From RPQJ01 sp035554635 (GTDB taxonomy: Bacteria; Pseudomonadota; Gammaproteobacteria; Steroidobacterales; Steroidobacteraceae), in assembly GCA_035554635.1 (NCBI GenBank), contig DATMIB010000067.1, positions 1-64,000 of the forward strand: DNA of 64,000 bases, written 5' to 3'. Shown one piece after another: positions 8,751-17,352 of this stretch (positions are counted from its first letter, which is position 1; each line of letters starts with the position of its first letter). The position numbers were made by a program, and so were the translations under genes. The notes under the pieces were generated by a model, which made no database searches, was not told where the DNA came from, and saw nothing but the letters and a program-made list of their open reading frames with translations.

Positions 8751-9419
8751 TCACCTCGTGGGTCGTGAAACAGAATAGCAACCCGTCCGCCGCAGGACGT
8801 CGCGGACGGCATCGGGCACCAGGTAGCGCGGGTCGCGGCCGGCGGCCAGCAACGCACGCAAATCGGTCGAGGAGATTTCCAGCTGCGTGACCGGCTGGAT
8901 ATAGATGCTTCCGGCGCTTGCGCGATGCAGCGCGTCGGGGCTGGCGGCGCGACGTGCGGCCAGCAGGTCGCCGAGCACGCCGTCCGCGGGGGCGACCCAG
9001 CCCGGACGCGGCGCGACGACGACGTGCGCGAGCTCGAGCAGTTCCTGCCAGCGATGCCAGGTCGGCAGGCCGAGGAACGCGTCCATGCCGACGATCAGGC
9101 ACAGCGGCGTGGCCCGCAGTTCGCGACGCAGTTCGCCAAGGGTGAGCACGCTGTAGGAAGGCCCAGCGCGTCGCACCTCGCGGTCGTCGACCGTGAACCC
9201 CGGCTGGTCGGCGACGGCGGCGCGCACGAGTTCGAGCCGGCGCGTGGCATCGACCTGCGGCGGCGCGCGGTGCGGCGGGTCACCGGCCGGCACGAACCGC
9301 ACTTCGGCGAGGCGTAGCGCCTGCAGCATCTCGTACGCGGTGCGCAGGTGCCCGAAGTGGACAGGATCGAACGTGCCGCCGAAGACCCCGATCGCCGCGC
9401 CGTGACCCGGTGCTGTCAT
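8751..9419 (-). CDS. nadD: Nicotinate-nucleotide adenylyltransferase NadD
   Basis: Transfers AMP from ATP to nicotinate mononucleotide to form deamido-NAD, the penultimate step of NAD synthesis. 222 aa. The nucleotidyltransferase signature GVFGGTFDPVHFGHLR (residues about 11-26, with the HxGH motif HFGH) is clear, as is the C-terminal ISSTDLRALLAAGRDPRYLVPDAV (ISSTxIR motif). The ATG overlaps the holA stop (ATGA), and the stop lies 2 bp before rsfS, giving the conserved holA-nadD-rsfS-rlmH order. Confidence 0.96.
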   Translation of the reverse strand: MTAPGHGAAIGVFGGTFDPVHFGHLRTAYEMLQALRLAEVRFVPAGDPPHRAPPQVDATRRLELVRAAVADQPGFTVDDREVRRAGPSYSVLTLGELRRELRATPLCLIVGMDAFLGLPTWHRWQELLELAHVVVAPRPGWVAPADGVLGDLLAARRAASPDALHRASAGSIYIQPVTQLEISSTDLRALLAAGRDPRYLVPDAVRDVLRRTGCYSVSRPTR

Positions 9420-10432
9420 GCGGCAGCCAGTGGCACGCCGGCGATGCGCGCCACGAGACCGGTCAGTTCGACCCAGGCATCGCCACGCAGGCTGCCCTTG
9501 GCGACGCGGTCGGCACGCGCGGCCGCGGCGATCAGCGCGTCGACGTCCGCGCGTCGCAGCCGCCGCACCGCCGTGCGCAGCGGCCCCTGCCGGCTGCCCC
9601 AGACCTGCTCCGCGCGGAAGATTCCGTCGAGGTTGCGCTCGTCGGGTTCGTGCTGCAGCACGCGCGAGAGCGCGCGCAGGTCGTTGAGCAGCGCCCACAG
9701 GATCAACGGCGGCTCGCGGCCTTCGCCGCGCAGGCCGTCGAGGATGCGCAGGGCGCGCGGGCCATTGCCCGAGAACGCGGCGCTCGCCAGTTCGAAAACG
9801 TCGTAGCGCGCGTTGTCGGCAACGAGTTCGGCCACCGCGTCCGCGTCGAGACGCGCACCGGGCTTCAGCAGCGCGATGCGGTCGATTTCCTGGCGCGCCG
9901 CGAGCAGGTTGCCTTCGACGCGGTCGGCCAGCAGTTCGGCCGCCTCGCGTTCGATCGCGACGTCATGCTGCCGCAGGCGTTGCGTGATCCACTCGGGCAG
10001 GCGATCGCGTGTGAGCTCGGCCGCGACGACCACGAGCCCCTGGCGCTCGAACTCGTTGACCCACGCCGACTTCCACGACTTGGGCTCGAGTTCGCCGCTC
10101 ACGAGCAGCAGCGTGTCCTGCGGCGGCTCCGCCGCAAGCCTGGCGAGGTTCTTCGCGGCCGCGGCGTCGGGCGCACTGCGGAACTTGAGCTCGATGAGAC
10201 GCAGGTTGGCGAACAGCGACAGGCTCGCCGCGTCCATCATCAGCGCGTCCCAGTCGAAGCCCTTTTCGAGGAAATGCACTTCGCGGTCGCCGTAACCGGC
10301 CTCGCGCGCTTTCGCACGCACGAGCGTGCAGGCTTCGTCGATCAGCAGCGGCTCGGCGCCGGTCACGAGGCACGACCGTGGCAGCGGCCCCTTGGCGAGG
10401 GTCGCCGGAAGCGCATCCGGGGTCGTCCTCAC
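9416..10432 (-). CDS. holA: DNA polymerase III subunit delta
   Basis: Delta subunit of the clamp loader; its N-terminal domain opens the beta clamp. 338 aa from the GTG at 10432. Recognisable parts are VTGAEPLLIDEA near the N-terminus, SLSLFANLRLIELKF, and the C-terminal DNA_pol3_delta helices. The frame stays open to a TTG at 10468 (350 aa), but a GTG start puts VTGAEPLL about 20 residues in, as in E. coli HolA, so I prefer it; the start remains uncertain. holA normally follows lptE directly. Here lptE is 3.6 kb away and holA has its own 135-bp upstream gap shared divergently with the iminopeptidase gene. Confidence 0.92.
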   Translation of the reverse strand: MRTTPDALPATLAKGPLPRSCLVTGAEPLLIDEACTLVRAKAREAGYGDREVHFLEKGFDWDALMMDAASLSLFANLRLIELKFRSAPDAAAAKNLARLAAEPPQDTLLLVSGELEPKSWKSAWVNEFERQGLVVVAAELTRDRLPEWITQRLRQHDVAIEREAAELLADRVEGNLLAARQEIDRIALLKPGARLDADAVAELVADNARYDVFELASAAFSGNGPRALRILDGLRGEGREPPLILWALLNDLRALSRVLQHEPDERNLDGIFRAEQVWGSRQGPLRTAVRRLRRADVDALIAAAARADRVAKGSLRGDAWVELTGLVARIAGVPLAAA

Positions 10433-10518
10433 CGGGAGGTTCGACCTGGGGTCCGGGCCCGCGTGCAACGGGGGCCCTGTGGATGGCGGTGGCGCATGTG
10501 CGGCCGATTATGCCGACT

Positions 10519-10539
10519 CCTCTCCGCGAACGGGAGAGG
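10519..10539. repeat. Single CTCTCCG...GGGAGAG palindrome in the holA/pip gap
   Basis: The palindrome CCTCTCC-GCGAAC-GGGAGAGG lies in the divergent gap between holA and the iminopeptidase gene. Its core is nearly identical to the copies at 32634-32655, down to the GCGAAC loop, so it is one dispersed copy of the same element. Confidence 0.7.
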
Positions 10540-10556
10540 TGTCCGGTGCGTCACGC

Positions 10557-10562
10557 TACAAT
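10557..10562 (+). promoter_or_regulatory. Candidate -10 box of pip; possible leaderless mRNA
   Basis: TACAAT sits only 5 bases before the ATG of the iminopeptidase gene. If used, transcription would begin at or within a few bases of the start codon, with no room for a ribosome binding site. I see no convincing -35 hexamer, so confidence is limited. Confidence 0.4.
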
Positions 10563-10567
10563 CGCGC

Positions 10568-11563
10568 ATGGCCAAGCAAAAACCCCGACCGAACGCTCCC
10601 GTCCCCGCGGCTACCCGCCGCGAGCTCTACCCCGAGATCGAGCCCTATCGCAGCGGCTGGTTGCAGGTCTCGCCGACGCACGAGATCTACTGGGAGGAAT
10701 GCGGCAACCCTCGAGGCAAGCCGGCCGTGTTCGTGCACGGCGGCCCGGGCGCCGGCGCCGACGCCCGCTCGCGGCGCTTCTTCGACCCGCGCAAGTACCG
10801 GATCGTCGTGTTCGACCAGCGCGGCTGTGGCCGCAGCCGCCCGCACGCGAGCCTCGAGGACAACACGACCTGGCACCTGGTCGCCGACATGGAGCAGTTG
10901 CGCAAGTTCCTCGGCATCGAGCGCTGGCTGGTCTTCGGCGGCTCGTGGGGCTCGACGCTCGCACTCGCCTACTCGCAGACGCACCCGAAGCGCGTCACCG
11001 AGCTCGTGCTGCGCGGCATCTTCATGCTGCGGGACTGGGAGATCCACTGGTTCTACCAGCACGGCGCCCACGCGATCTTCCCCGACCGCTGGGAGCACTA
11101 CATCGCGGCGATCCCGAAGGCCGAGCGCGACGACCTCGTGCAGGCGTTCTACAAGCGGCTCACGAGCCGCAACCGCGCGACACAGCTCAAGGCCGCCAAG
11201 GCCTGGGCGGTGTGGGAAGGCTCGACCAGCTACCTGCACGTCAACGAAAAGAACATCGACAACTGGAACGTCGACGACTTCGCGATCGCCGTGGCCCGCA
11301 TCGAATGCCACTACTTCGTCAACCACGGCTTTTTCGAGACCGACGACCAGCTGCTGCGCGGCGTGCGCAGGATCCGCAAGATTCCCGCGGTGATCGTGCA
11401 GGGCCGCTACGACGTCGTCTGCCCGATGCGCAGCGCCTGGGACCTGCACCGCGCCTGGCCGGAGGCCGACCTGCGCATCGTGCCCGACGCGGGCCATTCC
11501 GCGCTCGAGGCCGGCAACACGCACGAACTGGTGTCGGCGACGGACCGGTTCGCGACGCGCTAG
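10568..11563 (+). CDS. pip: Prolyl aminopeptidase (proline iminopeptidase)
   Basis: Alpha/beta hydrolase of peptidase family S33 that releases N-terminal proline from peptides. 331 aa, near the family norm (about 315-320). The oxyanion motif HGGPG (57-61), nucleophile elbow GGSWGS with S126, and the remaining triad D282 (GRYDVVCP) and H310 (DAGHSA) are visible. LYPEIEPYRSGWLQVSP is the typical start region of the family. The gene is transcribed opposite to its neighbours, converges on the hemerythrin gene and separates holA from lptE, so it is probably part of an insertion. It has no signal peptide, so it is cytoplasmic. Confidence 0.95.
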   Translation: MAKQKPRPNAPVPAATRRELYPEIEPYRSGWLQVSPTHEIYWEECGNPRGKPAVFVHGGPGAGADARSRRFFDPRKYRIVVFDQRGCGRSRPHASLEDNTTWHLVADMEQLRKFLGIERWLVFGGSWGSTLALAYSQTHPKRVTELVLRGIFMLRDWEIHWFYQHGAHAIFPDRWEHYIAAIPKAERDDLVQAFYKRLTSRNRATQLKAAKAWAVWEGSTSYLHVNEKNIDNWNVDDFAIAVARIECHYFVNHGFFETDDQLLRGVRRIRKIPAVIVQGRYDVVCPMRSAWDLHRAWPEADLRIVPDAGHSALEAGNTHELVSATDRFATR

Positions 11564-11661
11564 GACCGGAGGTCACTGCGTGCATGCGCTAGCCTCGACA
11601 CCGCGAGGCCAGCGCAAGCACGCCAAGGTGTTCGCGCGTCGGGCCGGTCGCCCCGGTTGGC

Positions 11662-12330
11662 TCAGTGCTCCGTGGAGGAGGTCAACCGCGCAATGAGGCC
11701 CTTGCCCGCGTCCTTCGCACGCCCGAGGCTCTTGAGCAGTTCAGGGGAGGACTCGATCTCCGCCTTGCGCTCCGCGAGCCGCTCGCCGAGGGTGACGAGG
11801 TCCATGCCGGAGCTGCGCGCCTTGGCGAACATGCCGTCGCGCTGCTCCTCTTCCTTGACGTGGTGCTTGATCATTTCCGACAACACGGTCACGCGCGCGT
11901 CGTAGTACTCGTCGTCCGGGCCCGAGGACTCGATCTCGGCGATCAGTTTCTTCGCGCCGTCGTGTTCGACGATCGCCTCGTGGTGGATCTCCTCGTCGCC
12001 CGACGCTTCGTAGAACGCCGGGTAGAAGATCTCCTCCTCGATCTGCGTGTGGACGCGCAGCGCGTCGCAGACCTTCGTCGCGAGGTCACGCTTGCGGTCG
12101 CTGGTACGCGCCTTCTCGAACTGCTGGAACAGCCCCTCCACCTCGCGGTGATCGGCCTTCAGCAGAGAGATCGCGTCATTGCGCGCCTGGCTGCCTCGAC
12201 GGCGCGTGCTGGTTCCACGTGTGCTCTTTGCGCGCGCGCCTGTGGCGCTCGTGCTCCGAGTCCTTCGCGCTGCAGCCTTGCGCGTTGCTGTCTTGGTCCG
12301 GGTCGTGGTTCGGGTCTTCGCTCGTGCCAT
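11662..12330 (-). CDS. Hemerythrin HHE domain protein with basic N-terminal tail
   Basis: Residues about 52-190 form a hemerythrin/HHE four-helix bundle with likely di-iron ligands H61, H94-x3-E98, H123 and H157-x3-E161. Family members bind oxygen, sense oxygen or NO, or help in iron and stress handling; which applies here cannot be told. Residues 2-49 are a low-complexity tail rich in Arg, Thr, Lys, Ser and Ala (for example ARRTRSTSATGARAKSTR), which would favour nucleic acid binding. ATG at 12330 has AAGGAG about 9 nt upstream. An 18-codon upstream extension exists but lacks support. It converges with pip. Confidence 0.88.
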   Translation of the reverse strand: MARAKTRTTTRTKTATRKAAARRTRSTSATGARAKSTRGTSTRRRGSQARNDAISLLKADHREVEGLFQQFEKARTSDRKRDLATKVCDALRVHTQIEEEIFYPAFYEASGDEEIHHEAIVEHDGAKKLIAEIESSGPDDEYYDARVTVLSEMIKHHVKEEEQRDGMFAKARSSGMDLVTLGERLAERKAEIESSPELLKSLGRAKDAGKGLIARLTSSTEH

Positions 12331-12584
12331 GTGCGTGCGCTCCTTGCAAGATCGGGTCACCGTAGCAACGGGCGCCCGCAAGGAAACAGCACCGATCCCG
12401 CAACGTTGGCGTCAGGCGCGGTCCTGCGCGGCTGTTGCGGAACCGCTGACTCGCCTCGGTCGATCCGCACGTCGAAGTCGGACATGGGGCGCCCGCTGCG
12501 CAGCGCGCGGCAGCGTCGGAATCGCCGGCGTCGCGCGTGCCAGCGCGTGCCAGCGGGTCAGCGCGGTCAACGTGGTCAACGTGG

Positions 12585-13958
12585 TCAGCGCGCGAGTTCG
12601 CGCAGCATGCGCTCCCAGATGTCGATCTGGTCGTGGAACGCCTGCACGCCGACCCGTTCGTTCAGGCCGTGTGCGCCCGACGTCTCGCCGACGAAACTCC
12701 AGAGGCCGCTGACGCCGTACGTCGGGATGCCGGCGCCGCGGATGTAGACGGCGTCGGTCGCCCCGGCCGACATGCCGGGCACGATCGGCGCATCGGGGAA
12801 GCGCTGCGTCACGGCGTTGCGATATGCCGTGAGCACGTCGTCGCGCAACGGGCTCGGCGCCGACCAGTCGCCGCCCATGGCGATCTCGACCTTGACGTCC
12901 TTGCCCGCGATCGCCTGCAGTTCCTGCAGCACGTCGGTCGGCTTCACGCCGGGGAAGATGCGGCAGTTGACGTTGGCCTCGGCGCGTTGCGGCAGCGCGT
13001 TGGGCGCGTGGCCGCCGGAGAGTTCGGTCGCGACACAGCGCGTGCGCGTGTAGCCCGGCTCGTTCATCTCGACGCTGTCGGCCTTTTCGAGATTGGTCGG
13101 GTCGTCGAGCCACGCCTTGACCAGCTCGCCGTAGGCGCCCTGGTCCTTCGCGGCCACCAGTTCGAAATAGGCGCGCGTCGCGTCGTTGAGCATCGGCGCA
13201 AACCGGTATTCCTCGAGCGCCTTGAGCGCGCCGGCCAGCTGGTAGATCGCGTTGTCCGCGCGCGGTGCCGAGCTGTGCCCGCCGCGATTGGTGGCGACGA
13301 AGCGGAAGTCCGCGTAGGTCTTCTCGGCCACCTGGATGCTGAAGGATTCGACGCGGCCGTCCTTGTACACGCTGCCGCCGCCCGCGTCGGAATTGAGCGC
13401 GAACTCGGCGTCGATCAGCGACTTCCAGTCCCGGGCCGCGAGACGCGAGCCGTTGCCGGCAGTCTCCTCGTCTCCGGTGAACAACACGACGATGTCGCGC
13501 GACGGCTCGAACCCGGCCTGTTTCAGCCGTACGAGGCTCGACACGATCGCGACCATGCCCGCCTTGTTGTCGCTCGCACCGCGCGCCCAGTAGTAGCCGT
13601 CGGCCTCGCGGAACGTGAACGGGTCGTGGGTCCAGTCCGCACGCCGCGCCTCGACGACGTCCATGTGCGCCATGAGCAGCATCGGCTTCTTGCCGGACGG
13701 CTTCGCCGCCGGCCAGCGCACGATCATGTCCTCGGTGTCGTCGTAAGGCTTCACCGTGATGTCACGGATCCCTGCCTTGCGGAACTGCGCCGACAGCAGC
13801 TTGACCAGGCGTGGCATCTCGCCACGACCGGCGACGGTGGGAATCTCCACCACCTGCCGGAACAACTCGCGTTCGGCAGCCTGCCGGGCCGCATTGTCGG
13901 CGGCCTGGGCCTGTGTGGAACCGAGAACGATGCCGAGAGCGACGCACCAGCCACGCAT
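12585..13958 (-). CDS. M20 family metallopeptidase, exported
   Basis: Zinc peptidase of the M20/M25/M40 family, 457 aa, with a signal peptide (residues 1-19, ending TQAQA before AD), so it is periplasmic. Metal and catalytic residues are apparent: H98 and D100 (LLMAHMDVV), D130 (WARGASDNKAGM), E164/E165 (FTGDEETAG) and a C-terminal His (SGAHGLNERV). A dimerisation domain with GGHSSAP sits in the middle. Annotated relatives are carboxypeptidases or dipeptidases; the substrate is unknown. The gap upstream towards lptE is 46 bp. The downstream gap contains short tandem motifs such as GGTCAACGT repeated near 12566. Confidence 0.9.
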   Translation of the reverse strand: MRGWCVALGIVLGSTQAQAADNAARQAAERELFRQVVEIPTVAGRGEMPRLVKLLSAQFRKAGIRDITVKPYDDTEDMIVRWPAAKPSGKKPMLLMAHMDVVEARRADWTHDPFTFREADGYYWARGASDNKAGMVAIVSSLVRLKQAGFEPSRDIVVLFTGDEETAGNGSRLAARDWKSLIDAEFALNSDAGGGSVYKDGRVESFSIQVAEKTYADFRFVATNRGGHSSAPRADNAIYQLAGALKALEEYRFAPMLNDATRAYFELVAAKDQGAYGELVKAWLDDPTNLEKADSVEMNEPGYTRTRCVATELSGGHAPNALPQRAEANVNCRIFPGVKPTDVLQELQAIAGKDVKVEIAMGGDWSAPSPLRDDVLTAYRNAVTQRFPDAPIVPGMSAGATDAVYIRGAGIPTYGVSGLWSFVGETSGAHGLNERVGVQAFHDQIDIWERMLRELAR

Positions 13959-14004
13959 GGACGACCCCTGGTTTGGAGAATCCGGTTTTTGGGACTTGTC
14001 AGGA

Positions 14005-14547
14005 CTATGGTTGCCCGGCCGGAGGCGCGACGGCGGACGGCGCCTCGACCGGCAACGACTCGAGCCTGCGCACGACCAGCAGCGCGAGGTCGCGCGCCAT
14101 GGCCTCGCGCAGGATCGCTTCCTCGCGATTCTTGGCGAGCAGCTGCGACTCCTCGAAGCTCAGGTTGCGGATCAGCTCGAGCGGCTGGCGCTCGACGATC
14201 TCGCGGCCGGCACGCTCGACCGTGTACTCGACGGCGTAGAACACCTCGTATTCCTGCGGCGTGTTGCGCGCCGAGACCGACAGTACGCGACGACCGCTGC
14301 GGTCGCGCTGGATGCGCACGACGGTGTCCGCCGCACCGGAGCTGCGCGCGATCGTGCCACCCGACTGTTCGATCGCGCGACGCAACTCGACCGCGAACGG
14401 CGTCACCTCGTCGGAAGTGGCGACGTAGAGGTTGCGCGCGCCCTCGGGCAGCGCGACGCCGCCACGGAGCTGGAACCCGCAGCCGCCGAGCGTCGCGGCG
14501 AGGGTCGCGACCACGACGAGCCGCGCGAGACCGGAGCGCAGGTTCAT
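14005..14547 (-). CDS. lptE: LPS assembly lipoprotein LptE
   Basis: Outer-membrane lipoprotein that plugs the LptD barrel and helps insert LPS. 180 aa with an N-terminal lipoprotein signal (LAATLGGC, Cys at about residue 23) followed by GFQLRGG, the family hallmark. The stop lies 46 bp from the M20 gene and the ATG is 13 bp after leuS, the conserved leuS-lptE order. The usual next gene, holA, is displaced to 10.4 kb. The C-terminus ends in a Pro/Ala-rich stretch. Confidence 0.95.
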   Translation of the reverse strand: MNLRSGLARLVVVATLAATLGGCGFQLRGGVALPEGARNLYVATSDEVTPFAVELRRAIEQSGGTIARSSGAADTVVRIQRDRSGRRVLSVSARNTPQEYEVFYAVEYTVERAGREIVERQPLELIRNLSFEESQLLAKNREEAILREAMARDLALLVVRRLESLPVEAPSAVAPPAGQP

Positions 14548-14560
14548 GACGGCGACGGCC

Positions 14561-17146
14561 TCAGACGACGACGTTCGCGAGCTTGCCGCGCACGTAGACG
14601 AACTTCTTCAGCGGCTTGCCGTCGACGTACTTCTGCACGCCCTCGTCGGCGAGCGCCGCTTCGCGCACGAGCGCTTCGTCCGCGCTGGCCGGCACGGTGA
14701 CACGGCCGCGCAGCTTGCCGTTGACCTGCACGACGACCTCGATCGAATCGCGCACGAGCGCCGTGTCGTCGACCCGCGGCCAGGGCTCGTCGATGACGGC
14801 GCCAGAATGCCCGAGCTCGCGCCAGAGTGCGTGACAGGCGTGCGGCACGACCGGCGACAATCCGAGCACCACGATCTCGAGCGCCTCCTGCATCACCGCA
14901 CGTCCCTGCGCGCTGTGATCGTCGAACTTCGCCAGCGCATTCGTGAGTTCCATCACGGCCGCAATGGCGGTGTTGAACGTGCGCCGCACACCGAGGTCGT
15001 GGGTGATCTTGCGCAAGGCCTCGTGCACCTGCCGGCGCAGGTCGCGCTGCGCCGGCGACAGCGCGTGCCGGTCGAGCGGCTCGCTCACCGGGCCGCCCTG
15101 CACGTGGGTATGCACGGCTTTCCAGAGTCGCTTCATGAAGCGGAAGGCGCCTTCGACGCCCTCGTCGCTCCATTCGAGCGTCTGCTCGGGCGGGGCCGCG
15201 AACATCATGAACAGCCGAGCCGTGTCGGCGCCGTATTGCTCGACCAGCGCCTGCGGGTCGACGCCGTTGTTCTTCGATTTCGACATCGTGCCGATGCCGC
15301 CGCACTCGACCGGCTGGCCGTCGGCGCGCAACGTGGCGCCGATGCGCGCACCCTTGTCGTCGAGCTGCACGTCGACGTCGGCCGGGTTGTAGTAGACGAC
15401 GCGGCCTTCGGCCGGCTTGCGGAAGTAGATCTCGTTGAGGACCATGCCCTGCGTCAGCAGGTTCGAGAACGGCTCCGCGACTTCGGTGAGCCCCAGGTCG
15501 CGCATCACGCGCGTCCAGAACCGCGAATAGAGCAGGTGCAGGATCGCGTGCTCGATGCCGCCGATGTACTGGTCGACCGGCAACCAGTACTTCGCGCGCT
15601 CGTCGACCATCGCGCAGTCGTTCCCCGCGCTGGCGTAGCGGAAGAAATACCAGCTCGAGTCGACGAACGTGTCCATCGTGTCCGTCTCGCGGCGCGCGGC
15701 CTTGCCGCACTTCGGGCACGTGCACTCGAGGAACTTCGCATGGCGGTTGAGCGGGTTGCCGCTGCCGTCCGGCACGAGGTCCTCCGGCAGCACGACCGGC
15801 AGTTGCTCGTCCGGCACCGGCTGCACGCCGCAATCGGCGCAGTGGATCAGCGGGATCGGGCAACCCCAGTAGCGCTGGCGCGAAATGCCCCAGTCGCGCA
15901 GTCGGAAGTTGACGCGACGCTTGCCGCGGCCCTGCGCCTCGAACAGCTTCGCGTAGGCGTCGAACGCCTCGTCGAAGTCGAGCCCGTCGAACTGGCCCGA
16001 GTTGATCAGGCGACCGTGCTCGACGTAGGCCTCCTCGTCGAGCTTCGCGAGCGAGCCGTCGGCCGGCGCGATCACCTGGTGGATGCGCAGGCCGTACCGA
16101 CGCGCGAACTCGTAGTCGCGCTGGTCGTGCGCGGGCACCGCCATGACGGCGCCGGTGCCGTAGCCCATGAGCACGAAGTTGGCGACCCAGATCGGGACGC
16201 GTGCGCCCGTGATCGGGTGGATCGCGTGCAGGCCGGTCGGCATGCCGCGCTTTTCCATGGTCTCGAGCGCGGCTTCGGTCACGCCGTTGCGCTGGCACTC
16301 GGCCAGGAACGCCTGCAGGTCGGGATTGTTCGCCGCGGCCTTGACCGCGAGCGGGTGCTCGGCCGCCACGGCCATGTACGTCACGCCGCACAGCGTGTCG
16401 GGGCGTGTCGTGTAGATCGCGAGCGTGCCGCCGTCCTCGACGTCGAACTCGAGCTCGAGGCCCTCGCTGCGGCCGATCCAGTTCTCCTGCATCAGCTTGA
16501 CGCGCTCGGGCCAGCCCGGCAGGCCGCCCAGGGCGCCGAGCAGGTCGTCGGCGTACCGCGTGATGCCGAGGTAGTACATCGGGATCTCGCGCTTCTCGAC
16601 CAGCGCGCCGGTGCGCCAGCCACGGCCGTCGATCACCTGCTCGTTGGCGAGCACGGTCTGGTCGACCGGGTCCCAGTTGACGACGCCTGTCGTGCGGTAG
16701 GCGATGCCCTTCTCGAGCATGCGCAGGAACAGCCACTGGTTCCAGCGGTAGTAGTCGGGCTTGCAGGTCGTGACCTCACGCGACCAGTCGATGCCGAAGC
16801 CGAGCGACTTCAGCTGCTTCTTCATGTACGCGATGTTGTCGTAGGTCCACTTCGCGGGCGGCACGCCGTTCGCCATCGCAGCGTTCTCGGCGGGCAGGCC
16901 GAACGCGTCCCAGCCCATCGGCTGCAGCACGTTGTGGCCCTGCATGCGCATGAAGCGCGTCAGCACGTCGCCGATCGTGTAATTGCGCACGTGGCCCATG
17001 TGCAGGCGCCCGCTCGGGTACGGGAACATGCAGAGGCAGTAGTACTTCGGGCGCGAGGGGTCCTCGGCGACGGCGAAGCTGCCGTTGTCGTCCCAGTACT
17101 TCTGGGCGGCGGATTCGAGGACGGACGGTTCGTAACGTTCCTGCAT
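14561..17146 (-). CDS. leuS: Leucyl-tRNA synthetase
   Basis: Class I aminoacyl-tRNA synthetase that charges tRNA-Leu. 861 aa, matching E. coli (860). HIGH motif HMGH at residues 49-52 (PYPSGRLHMGH); the second signature is MSKSKNNG at 621-628, preceded by Thr, so the KMSKS box reads T620-M-S-K-S. The Lys at 623 that stabilises the transition state is kept, so the enzyme should be active. The editing (CP1) domain lies around residues 220-420 and a Cys zinc site (CADC, CTCPKCGK) is in the middle. ATG at 17146 gives the family length; a longer frame upstream is repeat sequence. Confidence 0.98.
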   Translation of the reverse strand: MQERYEPSVLESAAQKYWDDNGSFAVAEDPSRPKYYCLCMFPYPSGRLHMGHVRNYTIGDVLTRFMRMQGHNVLQPMGWDAFGLPAENAAMANGVPPAKWTYDNIAYMKKQLKSLGFGIDWSREVTTCKPDYYRWNQWLFLRMLEKGIAYRTTGVVNWDPVDQTVLANEQVIDGRGWRTGALVEKREIPMYYLGITRYADDLLGALGGLPGWPERVKLMQENWIGRSEGLELEFDVEDGGTLAIYTTRPDTLCGVTYMAVAAEHPLAVKAAANNPDLQAFLAECQRNGVTEAALETMEKRGMPTGLHAIHPITGARVPIWVANFVLMGYGTGAVMAVPAHDQRDYEFARRYGLRIHQVIAPADGSLAKLDEEAYVEHGRLINSGQFDGLDFDEAFDAYAKLFEAQGRGKRRVNFRLRDWGISRQRYWGCPIPLIHCADCGVQPVPDEQLPVVLPEDLVPDGSGNPLNRHAKFLECTCPKCGKAARRETDTMDTFVDSSWYFFRYASAGNDCAMVDERAKYWLPVDQYIGGIEHAILHLLYSRFWTRVMRDLGLTEVAEPFSNLLTQGMVLNEIYFRKPAEGRVVYYNPADVDVQLDDKGARIGATLRADGQPVECGGIGTMSKSKNNGVDPQALVEQYGADTARLFMMFAAPPEQTLEWSDEGVEGAFRFMKRLWKAVHTHVQGGPVSEPLDRHALSPAQRDLRRQVHEALRKITHDLGVRRTFNTAIAAVMELTNALAKFDDHSAQGRAVMQEALEIVVLGLSPVVPHACHALWRELGHSGAVIDEPWPRVDDTALVRDSIEVVVQVNGKLRGRVTVPASADEALVREAALADEGVQKYVDGKPLKKFVYVRGKLANVVV

Positions 17147-17193
17147 GGAGCGACCGGTCGGGGGGCGTGAAGCGGATTGCACAGGATACTGGG

Positions 17194-17352
17194 AAATTGG
17201 GGACACTCTCCAATTTACGGCGGCGGGAACACTCTCCATTTGCGACTGGCCGCGAAGAGCGCCGAAACCGGTGCGAATTTCACCCGGCCGTCCCGTCCCC
17301 GGAAATGGGGACACTCTCCAATTTCCGGAATTGGAGAGTGTCCCCTATTTCC
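17194..17352. repeat. Cluster of GGGGACACTCTCC palindromic repeats between leuS and the MBL gene
   Basis: Three direct copies of a GGGGACACTCTCCAATTT-type motif lie at 17194-17220, 17225-17242 (degenerate, GGGAACACTCTCCATTT) and 17301-17328. An inverted copy at 17329-17352 makes a near-perfect palindrome of about 52 bp centred at CCGG, 17326-17329. The right arm runs into the 3' end of the MBL gene and supplies its TAG stop. GGGGACA-type inverted repeats resemble REP elements handled by REP-associated tyrosine transposases, but no such gene is in the window. Confidence 0.8.

Noticed and set aside
10432..10468. TTG start giving a 350-aa HolA
   Set aside because: No ribosome binding site is visible and the N-terminus would be 12 residues longer than the family; GTG at 10432 aligns better.
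12538..12600. Short tandem motifs (GCCAGCGCGT, GGTCAACGT) after the M20 gene
   Set aside because: Only two or three imperfect copies of 9-10 bp; noted but too short to claim as an element of its own.
14561..17146. leuS as a possible pseudogene because of TMSKS
   Set aside because: Full length, all other motifs intact, no frameshift or premature stop.
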